A stretch of DNA of 60,714 bases from Microvirga arabica (GCF_016811235.1 NZ_JAFBID010000033.1:1-60714); one strand, 5' to 3'; positions 19,094 to 27,897 are shown, counted from the first letter of the stretch. Notes: generated by a model not told the origin, from the letters alone. Program-made: numbers and translations.

Positions 19094-20506
19094 TCAGATT
19101 ACGATGAAATCGGCCGCCGTTATCTTGGCCTTGTTCGACAGAACGGCGATCTCGACGGCGCGCCCTCGTTCCGACCCGTCGGCATCGTAATACAGGATGC
19201 CCTTCGACTTGTTGTAGATGATGTAGTCATCCGCGTCGCCGGCCTTCGTGCCAACCTCAAAGTGCTTGCTTTTCAGCGTTCCGACCTTGCCGATCTTTTT
19301 AAAGATCGCGTTCTCCAGACGGATGGCATCATACCGGGCGTTGAAGTCGGAGATCCGGTCCAAATTGGCGGTCTTGCTGGATTTGGTATTGAAGACGAAC
19401 GCATCGTTCCCGGAGCCTCCGCTCAGGATGTCGCTCCCGGCTCCGCCCATGAGAATGTCGTTTCCGGAGCTGCCGTACAGGCTATCCTTGCCGCCATTGC
19501 CCTTCAGCGTGTTGGCTGCGGCATTTCCGTAGAGCTTGTCGTTGGAGCGGCCGCCCGTGGCGTTCTCGATCACCACGCCATTCGCAATCGTGAAGCCGCC
19601 GGCGACTTTCGACTCCCGCGAGATGAACCCTCCCGCGTTGCGATCGCCAGCCTTCAAGGTCGCAGCCCGCAGGTCGATCTGCACGCCAGCCGCTGCATTC
19701 GCAGCCGTGATCGTGTCCGTCCCGCCCGCATCCCAGATGCAGAACCACCCCTGCTCCTCCGTGAACAGGTTCCATGTCGGCAAGGTGTAGACATTCTTGC
19801 CCGCCCCCGTTGCCATGTTCTTTCCATAAAGAGCCTGCAGGGCTGCGATGTCGAAGGCTCCTAGTCCCGCTTGATTACCATAGGTCACATCATAGCCGGC
19901 ACGATCCCAGCCGGTGTTGTATGACATGACCGTCCAGACACCCTGGTTCAGGCCATAGGTTCCGGTCGGGGAAGCGTCGGACACACCGGGAAAAGTGGTG
20001 CCGCCCTCGTCCCCGCCATCATGAGGATGCGCCAGACCCAAGCCATGCCCGAGTTCATGCAGCACCGTGTTGAGGCCATCGCCCCCGAAATGCATGTTGC
20101 TCCAAGACGGCGTGAAGGGATCGAAGTATCCCCAGACCTGCCCGCCGGCGGGCAGTTCGTGGATGCCGAGCGTGTTGCCGCCGATCGCTGTCTTCCACCA
20201 GACGATGTCGGCCGCGCTCACCGTATCGACGAGCTGGAACCTGAGGCCGCAGACGCTCCCGTAGACGGCGGCCGCGTAGTCGAAGACTTCCATTTCCGCA
20301 AGAGTCCAGTCCTGCGCCTGAGCCGCACTGGTCAAAACCTCGCTTTCGCCATGGCGGGCACTGGCCGCCGCGAAGTCGCCGCTCTGGCCGAAATAGACCT
20401 TGATCGGCTCGATGGCCGCGTCCCACGCCGTGCCGCCCCAGATCAGGGAATCCACAAAGACGTTTCCATAGCCGGCGCCCGGCACAGCATTTCGGATCGT
20501 CGCCAT
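19094..20506 (-). CDS. Serralysin-like RTX metalloprotease
   Basis: A 470-residue secreted protease. It has the metzincin zinc motif HELGHGLGLAHPHD (His150, Glu151, His154, His160) and a Met-turn in VMSYNTGWD. A calcium-binding beta-roll at about 330-385 has glycine-rich nonamers such as GGKDSLYGS and GGAGSDILS. The C-terminus ends in hydrophobic residues (ADFIVI), as expected for a type I secretion signal, and there is no N-terminal signal peptide. No HlyB/HlyD/TolC-type genes are nearby, so export would need a system encoded elsewhere. The start at 20506 (MATIRNAV) is set by GAGG five bases upstream; 20509 is also possible. Confidence 0.92.
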   Translation of the reverse strand: MATIRNAVPGAGYGNVFVDSLIWGGTAWDAAIEPIKVYFGQSGDFAAASARHGESEVLTSAAQAQDWTLAEMEVFDYAAAVYGSVCGLRFQLVDTVSAADIVWWKTAIGGNTLGIHELPAGGQVWGYFDPFTPSWSNMHFGGDGLNTVLHELGHGLGLAHPHDGGDEGGTTFPGVSDASPTGTYGLNQGVWTVMSYNTGWDRAGYDVTYGNQAGLGAFDIAALQALYGKNMATGAGKNVYTLPTWNLFTEEQGWFCIWDAGGTDTITAANAAAGVQIDLRAATLKAGDRNAGGFISRESKVAGGFTIANGVVIENATGGRSNDKLYGNAAANTLKGNGGKDSLYGSSGNDILMGGAGSDILSGGSGNDAFVFNTKSSKTANLDRISDFNARYDAIRLENAIFKKIGKVGTLKSKHFEVGTKAGDADDYIIYNKSKGILYYDADGSERGRAVEIAVLSNKAKITAADFIVI

Positions 20507-20593
20507 CATTCCCTCTCTTGAGACATCGCACCTCAAGCTTTTACGACTCCATTACATTTCTCCTAGTGTCGAAACGTACAGGCCAAGCTTACC

Positions 20594-21856
20594 TTAAGTC
20601 TGCCCCGGCTTGAGCTTGTAGAAGATGTGGCGGCCGATCACGTCCATTTTCTTCAAACGGCGCGACCAGGAAGGACGAACGTAGTTCGCATGGTAGTGGG
20701 TGGCACCGCCCACATCGGCCAGATAGGTCCTGCCTTCGAGCACGGCGCTCGCCACGCGCGTCGCCCGTTCCCAGGATTCGGTATCGCGGATGCGCAGGGA
20801 CTTGCCCTCGCAGGCGAAGGTGAACTGGCAGGCGAGATGGCGGTGGCGGTTCTGGTAGACCACGCCGCAGATGGATGAGGGATACAACCCGCTCTTCACC
20901 CGGTTCAGGATCACCTGAGCGACCGCCGCCTGCCCTTCCAAGGGTTCGCTGCGCGCTTCGAAATAAACCGCCTCGGCCAGGCAGCGCTGCTCCTTGTTCA
21001 TGTTGTCCGGGTCGATCAGGTCGGCATAGCGCGGGCGGTCGGGATCGTCGCTCTTCGGCAGGATGGTCACCTCGCCCCGGTCGAGGCGCGGCGATTGCAG
21101 CGACACGGGGGCGGCGGCGATCTCCATGGGCGTTGCATCCATGGGCGCCGGCGTTGCCGACGACAGGGTGACGGCCCGCTTCACCATCGGTGTCGTCGGG
21201 CTGGACGAGGCTCCGGTCGAACCGGCCGCAGCGGCAGCCGGCGACTGCACCGAGGTGGCCTGCTGGGTCGTGGTGTATTCCGGCGCCTGCCAGGGCTCGA
21301 AGGCCTGTTCCATCTCGAATTCTTCGAGCTGCCCCTCCATGAGGACGGTGGGCGGCAGGAGGTCCTCGTCGCGGCTGTAGAGCAGTCGGGCGCTGCCGGC
21401 CTGGTTGAGAACCGGGCGCAGCTGCTTGGCGCGGCGGGACAGGGTCGCATGCGGTGCGACCAGCGGGTTGCTCTTCAGGGAACGGTCGATGACCGCGTCA
21501 GTGCCCGCATCGGCCTTCCGCTCGGACTTGAGAGGTTCGGAATCGGCCATCTCGTCCGGCAGGTCGTAACGCGGCAGGGTGCGGAGAATGTCGCGCTCGA
21601 CTCCGAGCCTGCCCCCGGCCACGGAGGCGCCGGTGGGCGGCACGAGGGCGGTATCGACGAGGCGGGCGGTGGCACTGCGCGGGGCGAAGCTCACGCCGGA
21701 ATGGAGATCGTTGCTGGCCGATGCCGTGAACGAGATCAGCAAGCCCGTGGCCAGCGCCCAGGGAGCCGTGGTGGCGCAGATCCATTTCACCCGAGATCGA
21801 CGATACGGAAGACGCACGCGCAACACCCTGCAAAAACGAAGCACAATCCGGAGCAT
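20594..21856 (-). CDS. Cell wall hydrolase, SleB family
   Basis: A 420-residue envelope protein. The N-terminus has a basic segment and one hydrophobic stretch (TTAPWALATGLLISF). A long low-complexity middle follows, and the C-terminal 130 residues form a hydrolase_2/SleB domain: RCLAEAVYFEARSEP, QAAVAQVILNRVKSG, CGVVYQ, and ATHYHANYVRPSW. The family cleaves peptidoglycan; in non-spore-formers it is used in wall remodelling. The chosen start at 21856 has only a distant GGAG. Two GGTTAA words lie 37-59 bases upstream (minus strand TTAACC), as described separately. Confidence 0.85.
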   Translation of the reverse strand: MLRIVLRFCRVLRVRLPYRRSRVKWICATTAPWALATGLLISFTASASNDLHSGVSFAPRSATARLVDTALVPPTGASVAGGRLGVERDILRTLPRYDLPDEMADSEPLKSERKADAGTDAVIDRSLKSNPLVAPHATLSRRAKQLRPVLNQAGSARLLYSRDEDLLPPTVLMEGQLEEFEMEQAFEPWQAPEYTTTQQATSVQSPAAAAAGSTGASSSPTTPMVKRAVTLSSATPAPMDATPMEIAAAPVSLQSPRLDRGEVTILPKSDDPDRPRYADLIDPDNMNKEQRCLAEAVYFEARSEPLEGQAAVAQVILNRVKSGLYPSSICGVVYQNRHRHLACQFTFACEGKSLRIRDTESWERATRVASAVLEGRTYLADVGGATHYHANYVRPSWSRRLKKMDVIGRHIFYKLKPGQT

Positions 21857-21892
21857 CCAGCAGGAGGGCTCCGACGGCTTAAAGTTATCGCG

Positions 21893-21915
21893 GGTTAAGG
21901 TTGATGGGTGGTTAA
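21893..21915 (-). promoter_or_regulatory. Paired TTAACC words upstream of sleB-type gene
   Basis: On the minus strand, TTAACC occurs twice (plus-strand GGTTAA at 21893-21898 and 21910-21915), 17 bp apart and 37-59 bp upstream of the SleB start. TTAACC is the CtrA half-site in alphaproteobacteria. Spacing differs from the two N4-spaced repeats at ccrM and the L,D-transpeptidase, so this is the weaker of the three. Confidence 0.35.
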
Positions 21916-21927
21916 GGCGGGTTTGCT

Positions 21928-22773
21928 CTATCGGACAGCGGCTGCGGCAGCCTGACGCTTCTCGGCCAGACGCCGCAACGCATTCGCGGTGTGCGCATCG
22001 GCCGGGAAAAAGGCCTCGATGGCGAGTTCCGACAGGGTCACGTCCACCGGCGTGCCGAAAATTGTAGTGGTGCTGAAGAGGGTCAGCACGCCCTCCTCCG
22101 TGGTGAGCTGGAGCGGCACGACGATGCCGGCGTAGTCATGGCCTGTCTTGGGGGCACTGGCTGCCGCATCGGGCGTCGGATAGGAGCGCAACTCCTCGAT
22201 GAGAGCCGCGAGCGCGGCGTCGCCGGTTGCATCCACCTGCCGATGCAGGCGATGGACGAGGTGGTTGCGCCACTCGGTGAAGTTCACGATGCGCCGGGCG
22301 AGCCCTGCCGGATGAACGCTCAGGCGCAGCACGTTCACGGGCGGCTTCATCAGGGCCGGATCCACATCGCCGATCAGCGACACGAGCGCATCGTTGGCGG
22401 AGACCAGCGACCAGTGCCGGTCGACGGCGAGCGCCGGATACGGATCGTGCCCCCTCAACACGAGATCGACCGCCTGGCGCATGCTCGCCAGCGCCGGATC
22501 GTCGAGGGAACGCTGCGAATAGACCGGCGCATAGCCCGCCGAGACCAGCATGATGTTGCGCTCGCGCAGGGGCATGTCGAGCTTTTCGGCCAGCAGCAGC
22601 ACCATCTCGCGGCTCGGCTGCGAGCGGCCCGTCTCGAGGAAGCTCAGGTGCCGGGTGGAGATCTCGGCTTCGAGTGCCAAGTCCATCTGGCTCATGCGCC
22701 GGCGCTGGCGCCATTCACGAAGATAATCGCCCACAGGCAAGGTGCTGTTCACGGGTTGGCTCGCGGTTTTCAT
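21928..22773 (-). CDS. XRE-family regulator with MmyB-like ligand-binding domain
   Basis: A 281-residue regulator. A helix-turn-helix of XRE type fills residues about 15-70 (LREWRQRRRMSQMDLAL, ISTRHLSFLETGRSQPS). It is followed by the MmyB-like PAS-type domain, with NIMLVSAGYAP, HWSLVSANDAL and FTEWRNHLVHRL as family markers. The ligand in characterised members is a fatty acid or similar hydrophobic compound. The ATG at 22773 (MKTASQPV) gives the normal N-terminus. It is read divergently from a small membrane protein gene at 22899, its likely target. Confidence 0.88.
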   Translation of the reverse strand: MKTASQPVNSTLPVGDYLREWRQRRRMSQMDLALEAEISTRHLSFLETGRSQPSREMVLLLAEKLDMPLRERNIMLVSAGYAPVYSQRSLDDPALASMRQAVDLVLRGHDPYPALAVDRHWSLVSANDALVSLIGDVDPALMKPPVNVLRLSVHPAGLARRIVNFTEWRNHLVHRLHRQVDATGDAALAALIEELRSYPTPDAAASAPKTGHDYAGIVVPLQLTTEEGVLTLFSTTTIFGTPVDVTLSELAIEAFFPADAHTANALRRLAEKRQAAAAAVR

Positions 22774-22898
22774 GAGCGGACCATAGCTTGAGGCGAGGCA
22801 GTGTTCCATGACCTCGGAGGTAATCGACGGCGCTCCGTCCTGGCGCAATCCTGCATCCACGGTTGAGGCCTTCAGCCGATGGAACACAGGAGACAGCC

Positions 22899-23300
22899 AT
22901 GATGAACATCCACTCCTCCCCGCTTCTTCGCCAGGCTCTCGTGGCCGATGCCACCACCAGCGCCGCCTTCGGGCTCCTGATGCTGATCGGTGCCGGCCCG
23001 TTGAGCGGCGTGCTCGGGCTGCCGGAGATGCTCCTGCGCATCGCAGGCCTCGTCCTCCTGCCCTATGCGGGCTTCATCGGCTGGCTCGGAATGCGCGAGA
23101 CGATCAGTAAGCCCATCGCATGGGCCGTGGTGCTGGGCAACGCGCTTTGGGTGGCCGACAGCGTTCTGCTTCTGGTGAGCGGCTGGGTTGCGCCAACAAG
23201 CGCGGGCTATGCCTTCGTGATTGCGCAGGCGCTGGTGGTGCTGATGTATGCGGAATTCCAGTATGTGGGATTGCGGCGTTCGCAGGAAGCCGTGGCGTGA
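22899..23300 (+). CDS. Small four-helix membrane protein, function unknown
   Basis: A 133-residue protein with four hydrophobic segments: about 20-40, 45-68, 75-95 and 105-125. There is no catalytic motif. The ATG at 22899 has AGGAG eight bases upstream; an in-frame ATG follows at 22902. It is divergent from the MmyB-like regulator with a 125-bp gap, so an effector/regulator pair is plausible. I recognise no named family. The short C-terminal tail is basic (LRRSQEAVA). Confidence 0.7.
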   Translation: MMNIHSSPLLRQALVADATTSAAFGLLMLIGAGPLSGVLGLPEMLLRIAGLVLLPYAGFIGWLGMRETISKPIAWAVVLGNALWVADSVLLLVSGWVAPTSAGYAFVIAQALVVLMYAEFQYVGLRRSQEAVA

Positions 23301-23317
23301 AATGCCGAGCAACCACT

Positions 23318-23555
23318 CGTCATCCCGGACGGCGCGAGCCGATCCGAGATCGCGTGCAGGATAGAGCGCTGTTTCCCTCCCCCTTGTGGGGAGGGGGTGC
23401 CGCGTAGCGGCCGGGGTGGGGGTGTGAGCGCTGGACTGGACCAGCGAAGCGCCGGCACCCCCACCTCCAACTCCTCCCCACAAGGGGGAGGAGAGTTCTC
23501 GCGCCACATTCGTCCTACGATCCCGGATCTTCGCTGTGCTTCGTCCGGGATGACG
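23318..23555. repeat. Family E palindromic element E2, interrupted by a family D element
   Basis: The left part (23318-23370) and right part (23495-23555) together match the uninterrupted family E copy at 42496-42597: ends CGTCATCCCGGACGGCG and CGTCCGGGATGACG, inner word GCGCT before and TTCTCG after the break. The ends form ATCCCGGA/TCCGGGAT-type hairpins, one with a mismatch. The element is split exactly where a family D element begins. Confidence 0.85.
23371..23494. repeat. Family D palindromic element D2, nested in E2
   Basis: Carries both family D hairpins (CCCTCCCC/GGGGAGGG at the left, CTCCTCCCC/GGGGAGGAG at the right) and the inner GGGTGGGGGTG / CACCCCCACC pair seen in D1. It is flanked by GTT at 23371-23373 and GTT at 23495-23497, where the uninterrupted family E copy has a single ATT. 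This fits a short target duplication. Confidence 0.82.
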
Positions 23556-23562
23556 TTACAGG

Positions 23563-23919
23563 TCAGCCTCTCACATCCCGCCCGTTGAACGGGACCGGCT
23601 TGATCTCCGACAGCTCCACCGTCTCCAGGCAACGCACATTGATGGCCGCCATCGCCTCACCCGTCGGCTGCTTGCCTTCGCCGAAGGTGGCCGCGCCACA
23701 GGTGGCGCAGAAGCGGTGCTGGATCGTGTGCGTGTTGAAGGTGTAGGTGGCAAGGTTCTCCTCGCCGCGGATCACATTCAAGGCTCCGCGCGGCACGAAG
23801 GTCAGAAGATAGCCCTTGCGCTGGCAGATCGAGCAGTTGCACTCGATCACCTGCGCGAGATCAGTCTCAACCTCGTACGCGACCTTGCCGCAATGGCACG
23901 AGCCCTTGTGAAGCGCCAT
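23563..23919 (-). CDS. GFA/CENP-V-type zinc protein
   Basis: A 118-residue glutathione-dependent formaldehyde-activating (GFA) fold protein. Zinc-binding cysteines are seen as SCHCGKV, ECNCSICQRKG and FCATCGAATFG. Members were first linked to S-hydroxymethylglutathione formation, but most have no proven substrate and some bind other thiol adducts. It lies 18 bp downstream of a small membrane protein gene on the same strand and likely shares its transcript. No formaldehyde dehydrogenase is nearby. Confidence 0.88.
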   Translation of the reverse strand: MALHKGSCHCGKVAYEVETDLAQVIECNCSICQRKGYLLTFVPRGALNVIRGEENLATYTFNTHTIQHRFCATCGAATFGEGKQPTGEAMAAINVRCLETVELSEIKPVPFNGRDVRG

Positions 23920-23937
23920 CCTTGCCCCCTTCCGCGC

Positions 23938-24213
23938 TTATTGCGCCATCGCTATCATGACCGTGACGATCAGACCCGCGCCGAGCACAGCCACGAAGCG
24001 ATCGCCCATGGTGAGCGGCTCCGCCCTGCCCTGCGCGGCCATCTGGCCGATGATCAGATCGAGCACCAGCGACACGGCGAAGGGCCAGGTCGCGGGCGGT
24101 ACGGCCAGTTCCTGCAGGTGCGGCCGCGGCGCCACGACGAGGCCGATCACGATGCCGGCAGCCAGCACCGTGGCGATGTAGAGCAGGCGCCCGCGCGACA
24201 GGGACATCGGCAT
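23938..24213 (-). CDS. Small two-helix membrane protein, function unknown
   Basis: A 91-residue protein with two hydrophobic segments, about 9-26 (LLYIATVLAAGIVIGLVV) and 68-88 (FVAVLGAGLIVTVMIA). Its ATG overlaps the stop of ppdK in the form TGATG, so it is translationally coupled to ppdK. The frame is open upstream, but that part is only a shadow of ppdK. I recognise no family. Its job may be independent of ppdK; only co-expression is supported. Confidence 0.65.
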   Translation of the reverse strand: MPMSLSRGRLLYIATVLAAGIVIGLVVAPRPHLQELAVPPATWPFAVSLVLDLIIGQMAAQGRAEPLTMGDRFVAVLGAGLIVTVMIAMAQ

Positions 24214-26891
24214 CACGCCTGGCTCGCAGCTTTGGCCCCGAGCGCCGCCTGCGCGGCGGCAAGGCGCGCGATCGGAACCCGGTAGGGCGAGCACGACACA
24301 TAATCGAGACCCGTCGCCTCGCAGAAGTGGATTGACGCCGGATCGCCGCCATGCTCACCGCAGATCCCGAGCTTGATGTTGGCCCGCGTTTTCTTTCCGC
24401 GTTCCACAGCGAGCTTCACCAGTTCGCCGACACCTTCCTGATCGATGGTGACGAACGGGTCGGCCGGCAGCAGGCCTTTCTGGGTGTAAGGCCCGAGGAA
24501 CGAGGCCGCATCGTCGCGCGAGATGCCGAGCGTCGTCTGCGTGAGATCGTTGGTGCCGAAGGAGAAGAACTCCGCCGATTCCGCGATCTCACCGGCGCGC
24601 AAAGCCGCGCGCGGCAGTTCGATCATCGTGCCGACCTGATACTCGATGGCGACGCCGCTTTCCGCCTTTACGGCTTCCGCCATGGCGACGATGCGCTCCT
24701 TCACCAGATCGAGCTCGGGCTTCGTCATCACGAGCGGCACCATGATCTCGGGCACGACGGGCTGACCTGTCGTCTTGCCAGCCTCGACCGCCGCCTCGAA
24801 GATGGCGCGCGCCTGCATCTCCGCGATCTCAGGATAGGCCACCGCCAGACGGCAGCCGCGGAAGCCGAGCATCGGGTTGAACTCGTGCAGCTCGCGGGCG
24901 CGGTGCCTGAGCTTGTCGACGGAGGCATTCATGGCCTTCGCCACCTCCTGCATCTCCTCTTCCGAATGCGGCAGGAACTCGTGCAGCGGCGGATCGAGCA
25001 GGCGGATCGTCACCGGCAGCCCGCTCATGATCGAGAACAGTTCGGAGAAGTCCTTGCGCTGCATCGGCAGCAGCTTGGAGAGCGCCGCGCGGCGGCCCGC
25101 CTCGTCGTCGGACAGGATCATCTCGCGCACCGCCACGATGCGGTCACCCTCGAAGAACATGTGCTCGGTGCGGCACAGACCGATGCCTTCCGCACCGAAG
25201 CTCCGCGCCGTCTTGGCGTCGAGCGGCGTCTCGGCATTGGCGCGCACCTTCATGCGGCGCACCTTGTCGGCCCAGCCCATCAGCGTCGCGAACTCGCCCG
25301 ACAGCTCCGGCTCCAGCATCTTCACCTGGCCCAACAGCACCTGGCCGTTGGAGCCGTCGATGGTGATGATCTCGCCCTTCTTCAGGGACTGGCCGGCGAC
25401 CGTGAGCGTCTGGGTGGCATAATCCACGCGGATCGAGCCCGCACCCGACACGCAGGGCTTGCCCATGCCGCGCGCAACCACCGCCGCGTGCGAGGTCATG
25501 CCGCCGCGGGTGGTCAGGATGCCCTCGGCCGCATGCATGCCGTGGATGTCCTCAGGTGAAGTCTCGACGCGCACGAGGATGACCTTGTGGCCGGCCTTCT
25601 TGGCCGCTTCCGCATCGTCCGAATTGAACACGATCGCGCCCGAGGCGGCGCCGGGAGAAGCCGGAAGGCCCGTGGCCAGGATCTTGCGCTCGGCCTTAGG
25701 GTCGATGGTGGGATGCAGGAGCTGGTCGAGCGCCGCCGGCTCCACGCGCGTGACGGCCTCCTCCTGCGTGATCAGTCCCTCGGATGCCAGCTCCACGGCG
25801 ATGCGCAGAGCGGCTTTCGCCGTGCGCTTGCCGTTGCGGGTCTGGAGCATCCAGAGCTTGCCCGTCTCCACCGTGAATTCCATGTCCTGCATGTCACGGT
25901 AGTGCTTCTCGAGAATGCCGTAGATGCGCACCAGCTCGTTGTAGGCGTCCGGCATGGCGCGCTCCATGGAGGGCTTGTCGGAGCCCGAGGCGATGCGCGC
26001 CTTCTCGGTGATGTCCTGCGGCGTGCGGATGCCCGCCACCACGTCCTCGCCCTGGGCGTTGATGAGGAACTCGCCATAGAGCTCGCTCTCGCCGGTGGAC
26101 GGGTTGCGGGTGAAGGCGACGCCCGTGGCGGAGGTCTCGCCCATGTTGCCGAACACCATTGCCTGCACGTTCACCGCCGTGCCCCAGCTCGCCGGAATGG
26201 CGTGCAGCTCGCGGTACTTGATGGCGCGGTTGTTCATCCAGGAGCCGAACACGGCCCCGATGGCGCCCCAGAGCTGCTCCTGCGGCTCCTGCGGGAAGGG
26301 CCTGCCGAGCTCCTTCTCGACCAGCGCCTTGTAGCGCGGGAGAATGGCTTTCCAGTCCTGGGCGGTCATGTCCGTGTCGAGCGAGTAGCCCTTGCGGTCC
26401 TTGTATTCGTCGAGGATCTCCTCGAAATGGTGGTGCTCGATGTCCAGCACCACGTTGGAATACATGGTGATGAAGCGGCGATAGGAATCGTAGGCGAAGC
26501 GCTCGTCGCCCGCGCCCTTGGCCAGCGCCTCGACGGTGACGTCGTTGAGACCGAGGTTGAGCACCGTGTCCATCATGCCGGGCATGGAGGCCCGGGCGCC
26601 GGAGCGGACCGAGACCAGAAGCGGGTTCTCGGCGTCGCCGAAGGTGCGGCCGGTGAGCTTGCCGACATAGTCCAAGGCCTTTTCGACCTGGGCTTTCAGC
26701 TCCTCCGGATAGGCGCGGCCGTGGTCGTAATAGTAGGTGCAGACTTCCGTCGTGATGGTGAAGCCCGGCGGCACCGGCAGGCCCAGATTGGACATCTCGG
26801 CGAGATTGGCTCCCTTGCCGCCCAGCAGGTTCTTCATCCCCGCCTGGCCCTCGGCCTTACCGTCCCCGAAGGTATAGACCCACTGCGTCAT
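24213..26891 (-). CDS. ppdK: Pyruvate, phosphate dikinase
   Basis: An 892-residue enzyme interconverting pyruvate, ATP and phosphate with phosphoenolpyruvate, AMP and pyrophosphate. The N-terminal ATP-grasp domain starts with YTFGDGKAEG and LLGGKGANLAEM. The swivelling domain has the catalytic His in GGMTSHAAVVARGMGKPCVSG-type sequence (near residue 464), and the C-terminal TIM barrel contains GLCRTEHMF, GTNDLTQTTLG and the final catalytic-Cys region YVSCSPYR. Length matches bacterial PpdK. The ATG at 26891, preceded by AAGGGA, is used rather than the GTG one codon earlier. A coupled small membrane protein gene follows. Confidence 0.97.
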   Translation of the reverse strand: MTQWVYTFGDGKAEGQAGMKNLLGGKGANLAEMSNLGLPVPPGFTITTEVCTYYYDHGRAYPEELKAQVEKALDYVGKLTGRTFGDAENPLLVSVRSGARASMPGMMDTVLNLGLNDVTVEALAKGAGDERFAYDSYRRFITMYSNVVLDIEHHHFEEILDEYKDRKGYSLDTDMTAQDWKAILPRYKALVEKELGRPFPQEPQEQLWGAIGAVFGSWMNNRAIKYRELHAIPASWGTAVNVQAMVFGNMGETSATGVAFTRNPSTGESELYGEFLINAQGEDVVAGIRTPQDITEKARIASGSDKPSMERAMPDAYNELVRIYGILEKHYRDMQDMEFTVETGKLWMLQTRNGKRTAKAALRIAVELASEGLITQEEAVTRVEPAALDQLLHPTIDPKAERKILATGLPASPGAASGAIVFNSDDAEAAKKAGHKVILVRVETSPEDIHGMHAAEGILTTRGGMTSHAAVVARGMGKPCVSGAGSIRVDYATQTLTVAGQSLKKGEIITIDGSNGQVLLGQVKMLEPELSGEFATLMGWADKVRRMKVRANAETPLDAKTARSFGAEGIGLCRTEHMFFEGDRIVAVREMILSDDEAGRRAALSKLLPMQRKDFSELFSIMSGLPVTIRLLDPPLHEFLPHSEEEMQEVAKAMNASVDKLRHRARELHEFNPMLGFRGCRLAVAYPEIAEMQARAIFEAAVEAGKTTGQPVVPEIMVPLVMTKPELDLVKERIVAMAEAVKAESGVAIEYQVGTMIELPRAALRAGEIAESAEFFSFGTNDLTQTTLGISRDDAASFLGPYTQKGLLPADPFVTIDQEGVGELVKLAVERGKKTRANIKLGICGEHGGDPASIHFCEATGLDYVSCSPYRVPIARLAAAQAALGAKAASQA

Positions 26892-27037
26892 CACTCGATC
26901 CCTTGGCTTAAGAAACGCCCTGCTGCCGCGCAGGTGTTGGCTTGAAACATGTGGAGCCCAAACGCAAGCTGAACAGCCACGGTTCCGGATTTTTCTGGCG
27001 GGTAGACCTTAGGGTAGCCTGGGGCTCTTTTCCTCCC

Positions 27038-27120
27038 CGTCATCCCCGGACTTGTTCCGGGGACCCACGTCTTCAACCCGGCTCAAGCCGTGGATGGCCG
27101 GGACGAGCCCGGCCATGACG
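27038..27120. repeat. Family A palindromic element, copy A5
   Basis: Bounded by CGTCATCC and CATGACG, with CCCCGGA/TCCGGGG arms around CTTGT on the left and GGCCGGG/CCCGGCC around ACGAG on the right. It lies in the tandem gap between the starts of ppdK and the end of the L,D-transpeptidase gene, just beyond that gene's terminator. Confidence 0.85.
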
Positions 27121-27134
27121 ATAAGAGCAAACAA

Positions 27135-27159
27135 AAAGGCCGGGACATGCCCGGCCTTT
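27135..27159 (-). terminator. Rho-independent terminator of the L,D-transpeptidase gene
   Basis: A 10-bp stem, AAAGGCCGGG (27135-27144) with CCCGGCCTTT (27150-27159) around a 5-base loop. Read on the minus strand it ends in a T run (TTTTTGTTTG). It lies 24 bp after the stop codon at 27183. Confidence 0.8.
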
Positions 27160-27182
27160 CGTAATCTCTCATGAACTCGGGC

Positions 27183-27821
27183 TCAGACCCGATACCGCCC
27201 GTTGCGCTTCACATAGACCGTGGTGCCGACGGGCACGCGCTCGTAGAGGTCGGCCACGTCCTCGTTGAGCATGCGCACGCAGCCCGAGGAGACCTGCTCA
27301 CCGATGCTCCAGGGTTCGTTGGTGCCGTGGATGCGGAAGAGCGTGTCGGCGCCGTTCTGGTGCAGGTAGAGAGCGCGGGCGCCGAGCGGGTTGTCCAGGC
27401 CAGCCTCTACGTAGCGGGGCAGATCCGGCTTGATGCCGACCATGGTCTTGGTGGGCGACCAGTTGGGCCACACGCCCTTGCGGCCTACGGTGGCGATGCC
27501 GCGCCAGGAGAAGCCCTGCTTGCCGACGCCGACGCCGTAGCGGATCGCCTTGCCCTCGGGCTGGACGAGGTAGAGCATGCGCTCGTCGATATCGACCACG
27601 ATGGAGCCCGGCTTCTCGGGCCCCTTGTACTCCACCGTCTGGCGGGCGTACTTGGCATCCATCTTGCGGCGGTCGACCAGCGGGATGTTGTGCGGCTGAT
27701 CCGGGATCGAGCCCACATACCAATTGTCGTCGTCCACCGTGGCGACGGGCTGTTGGGCGGTCTGGCAGGCAGCCAGCGGCACGCTCAGGAGAGCAGCGAT
27801 CAGGAGGCGTCGAATCATCAT
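27183..27821 (-). CDS. L,D-transpeptidase lipoprotein (YkuD domain)
   Basis: A 212-residue envelope enzyme. It begins with a lipoprotein signal (hydrophobic stretch ending in the lipobox LAAC, Cys19). The YkuD domain at about 60-212 includes IHGTNEPWSIG and the catalytic SSGCVRM (Cys near 181). Such enzymes make 3-3 crosslinks in peptidoglycan or attach proteins to it, which is prominent in polar-growing Hyphomicrobiales. The start at 27821 (or the adjacent ATG at 27818) is fixed by the signal peptide. Upstream at 27898-27913 is a TTAACC direct repeat, suggesting cell-cycle control; a clear terminator follows. Confidence 0.93.
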   Translation of the reverse strand: MMIRRLLIAALLSVPLAACQTAQQPVATVDDDNWYVGSIPDQPHNIPLVDRRKMDAKYARQTVEYKGPEKPGSIVVDIDERMLYLVQPEGKAIRYGVGVGKQGFSWRGIATVGRKGVWPNWSPTKTMVGIKPDLPRYVEAGLDNPLGARALYLHQNGADTLFRIHGTNEPWSIGEQVSSGCVRMLNEDVADLYERVPVGTTVYVKRNGRYRV

Positions 27822-27897
27822 CGGTCTTCTGAATGGAATCGGTTGCCGCCTACCTAGAGCCTGGGGGGCCGGTTGGCTGTGCCTCCCAGGCAACACC

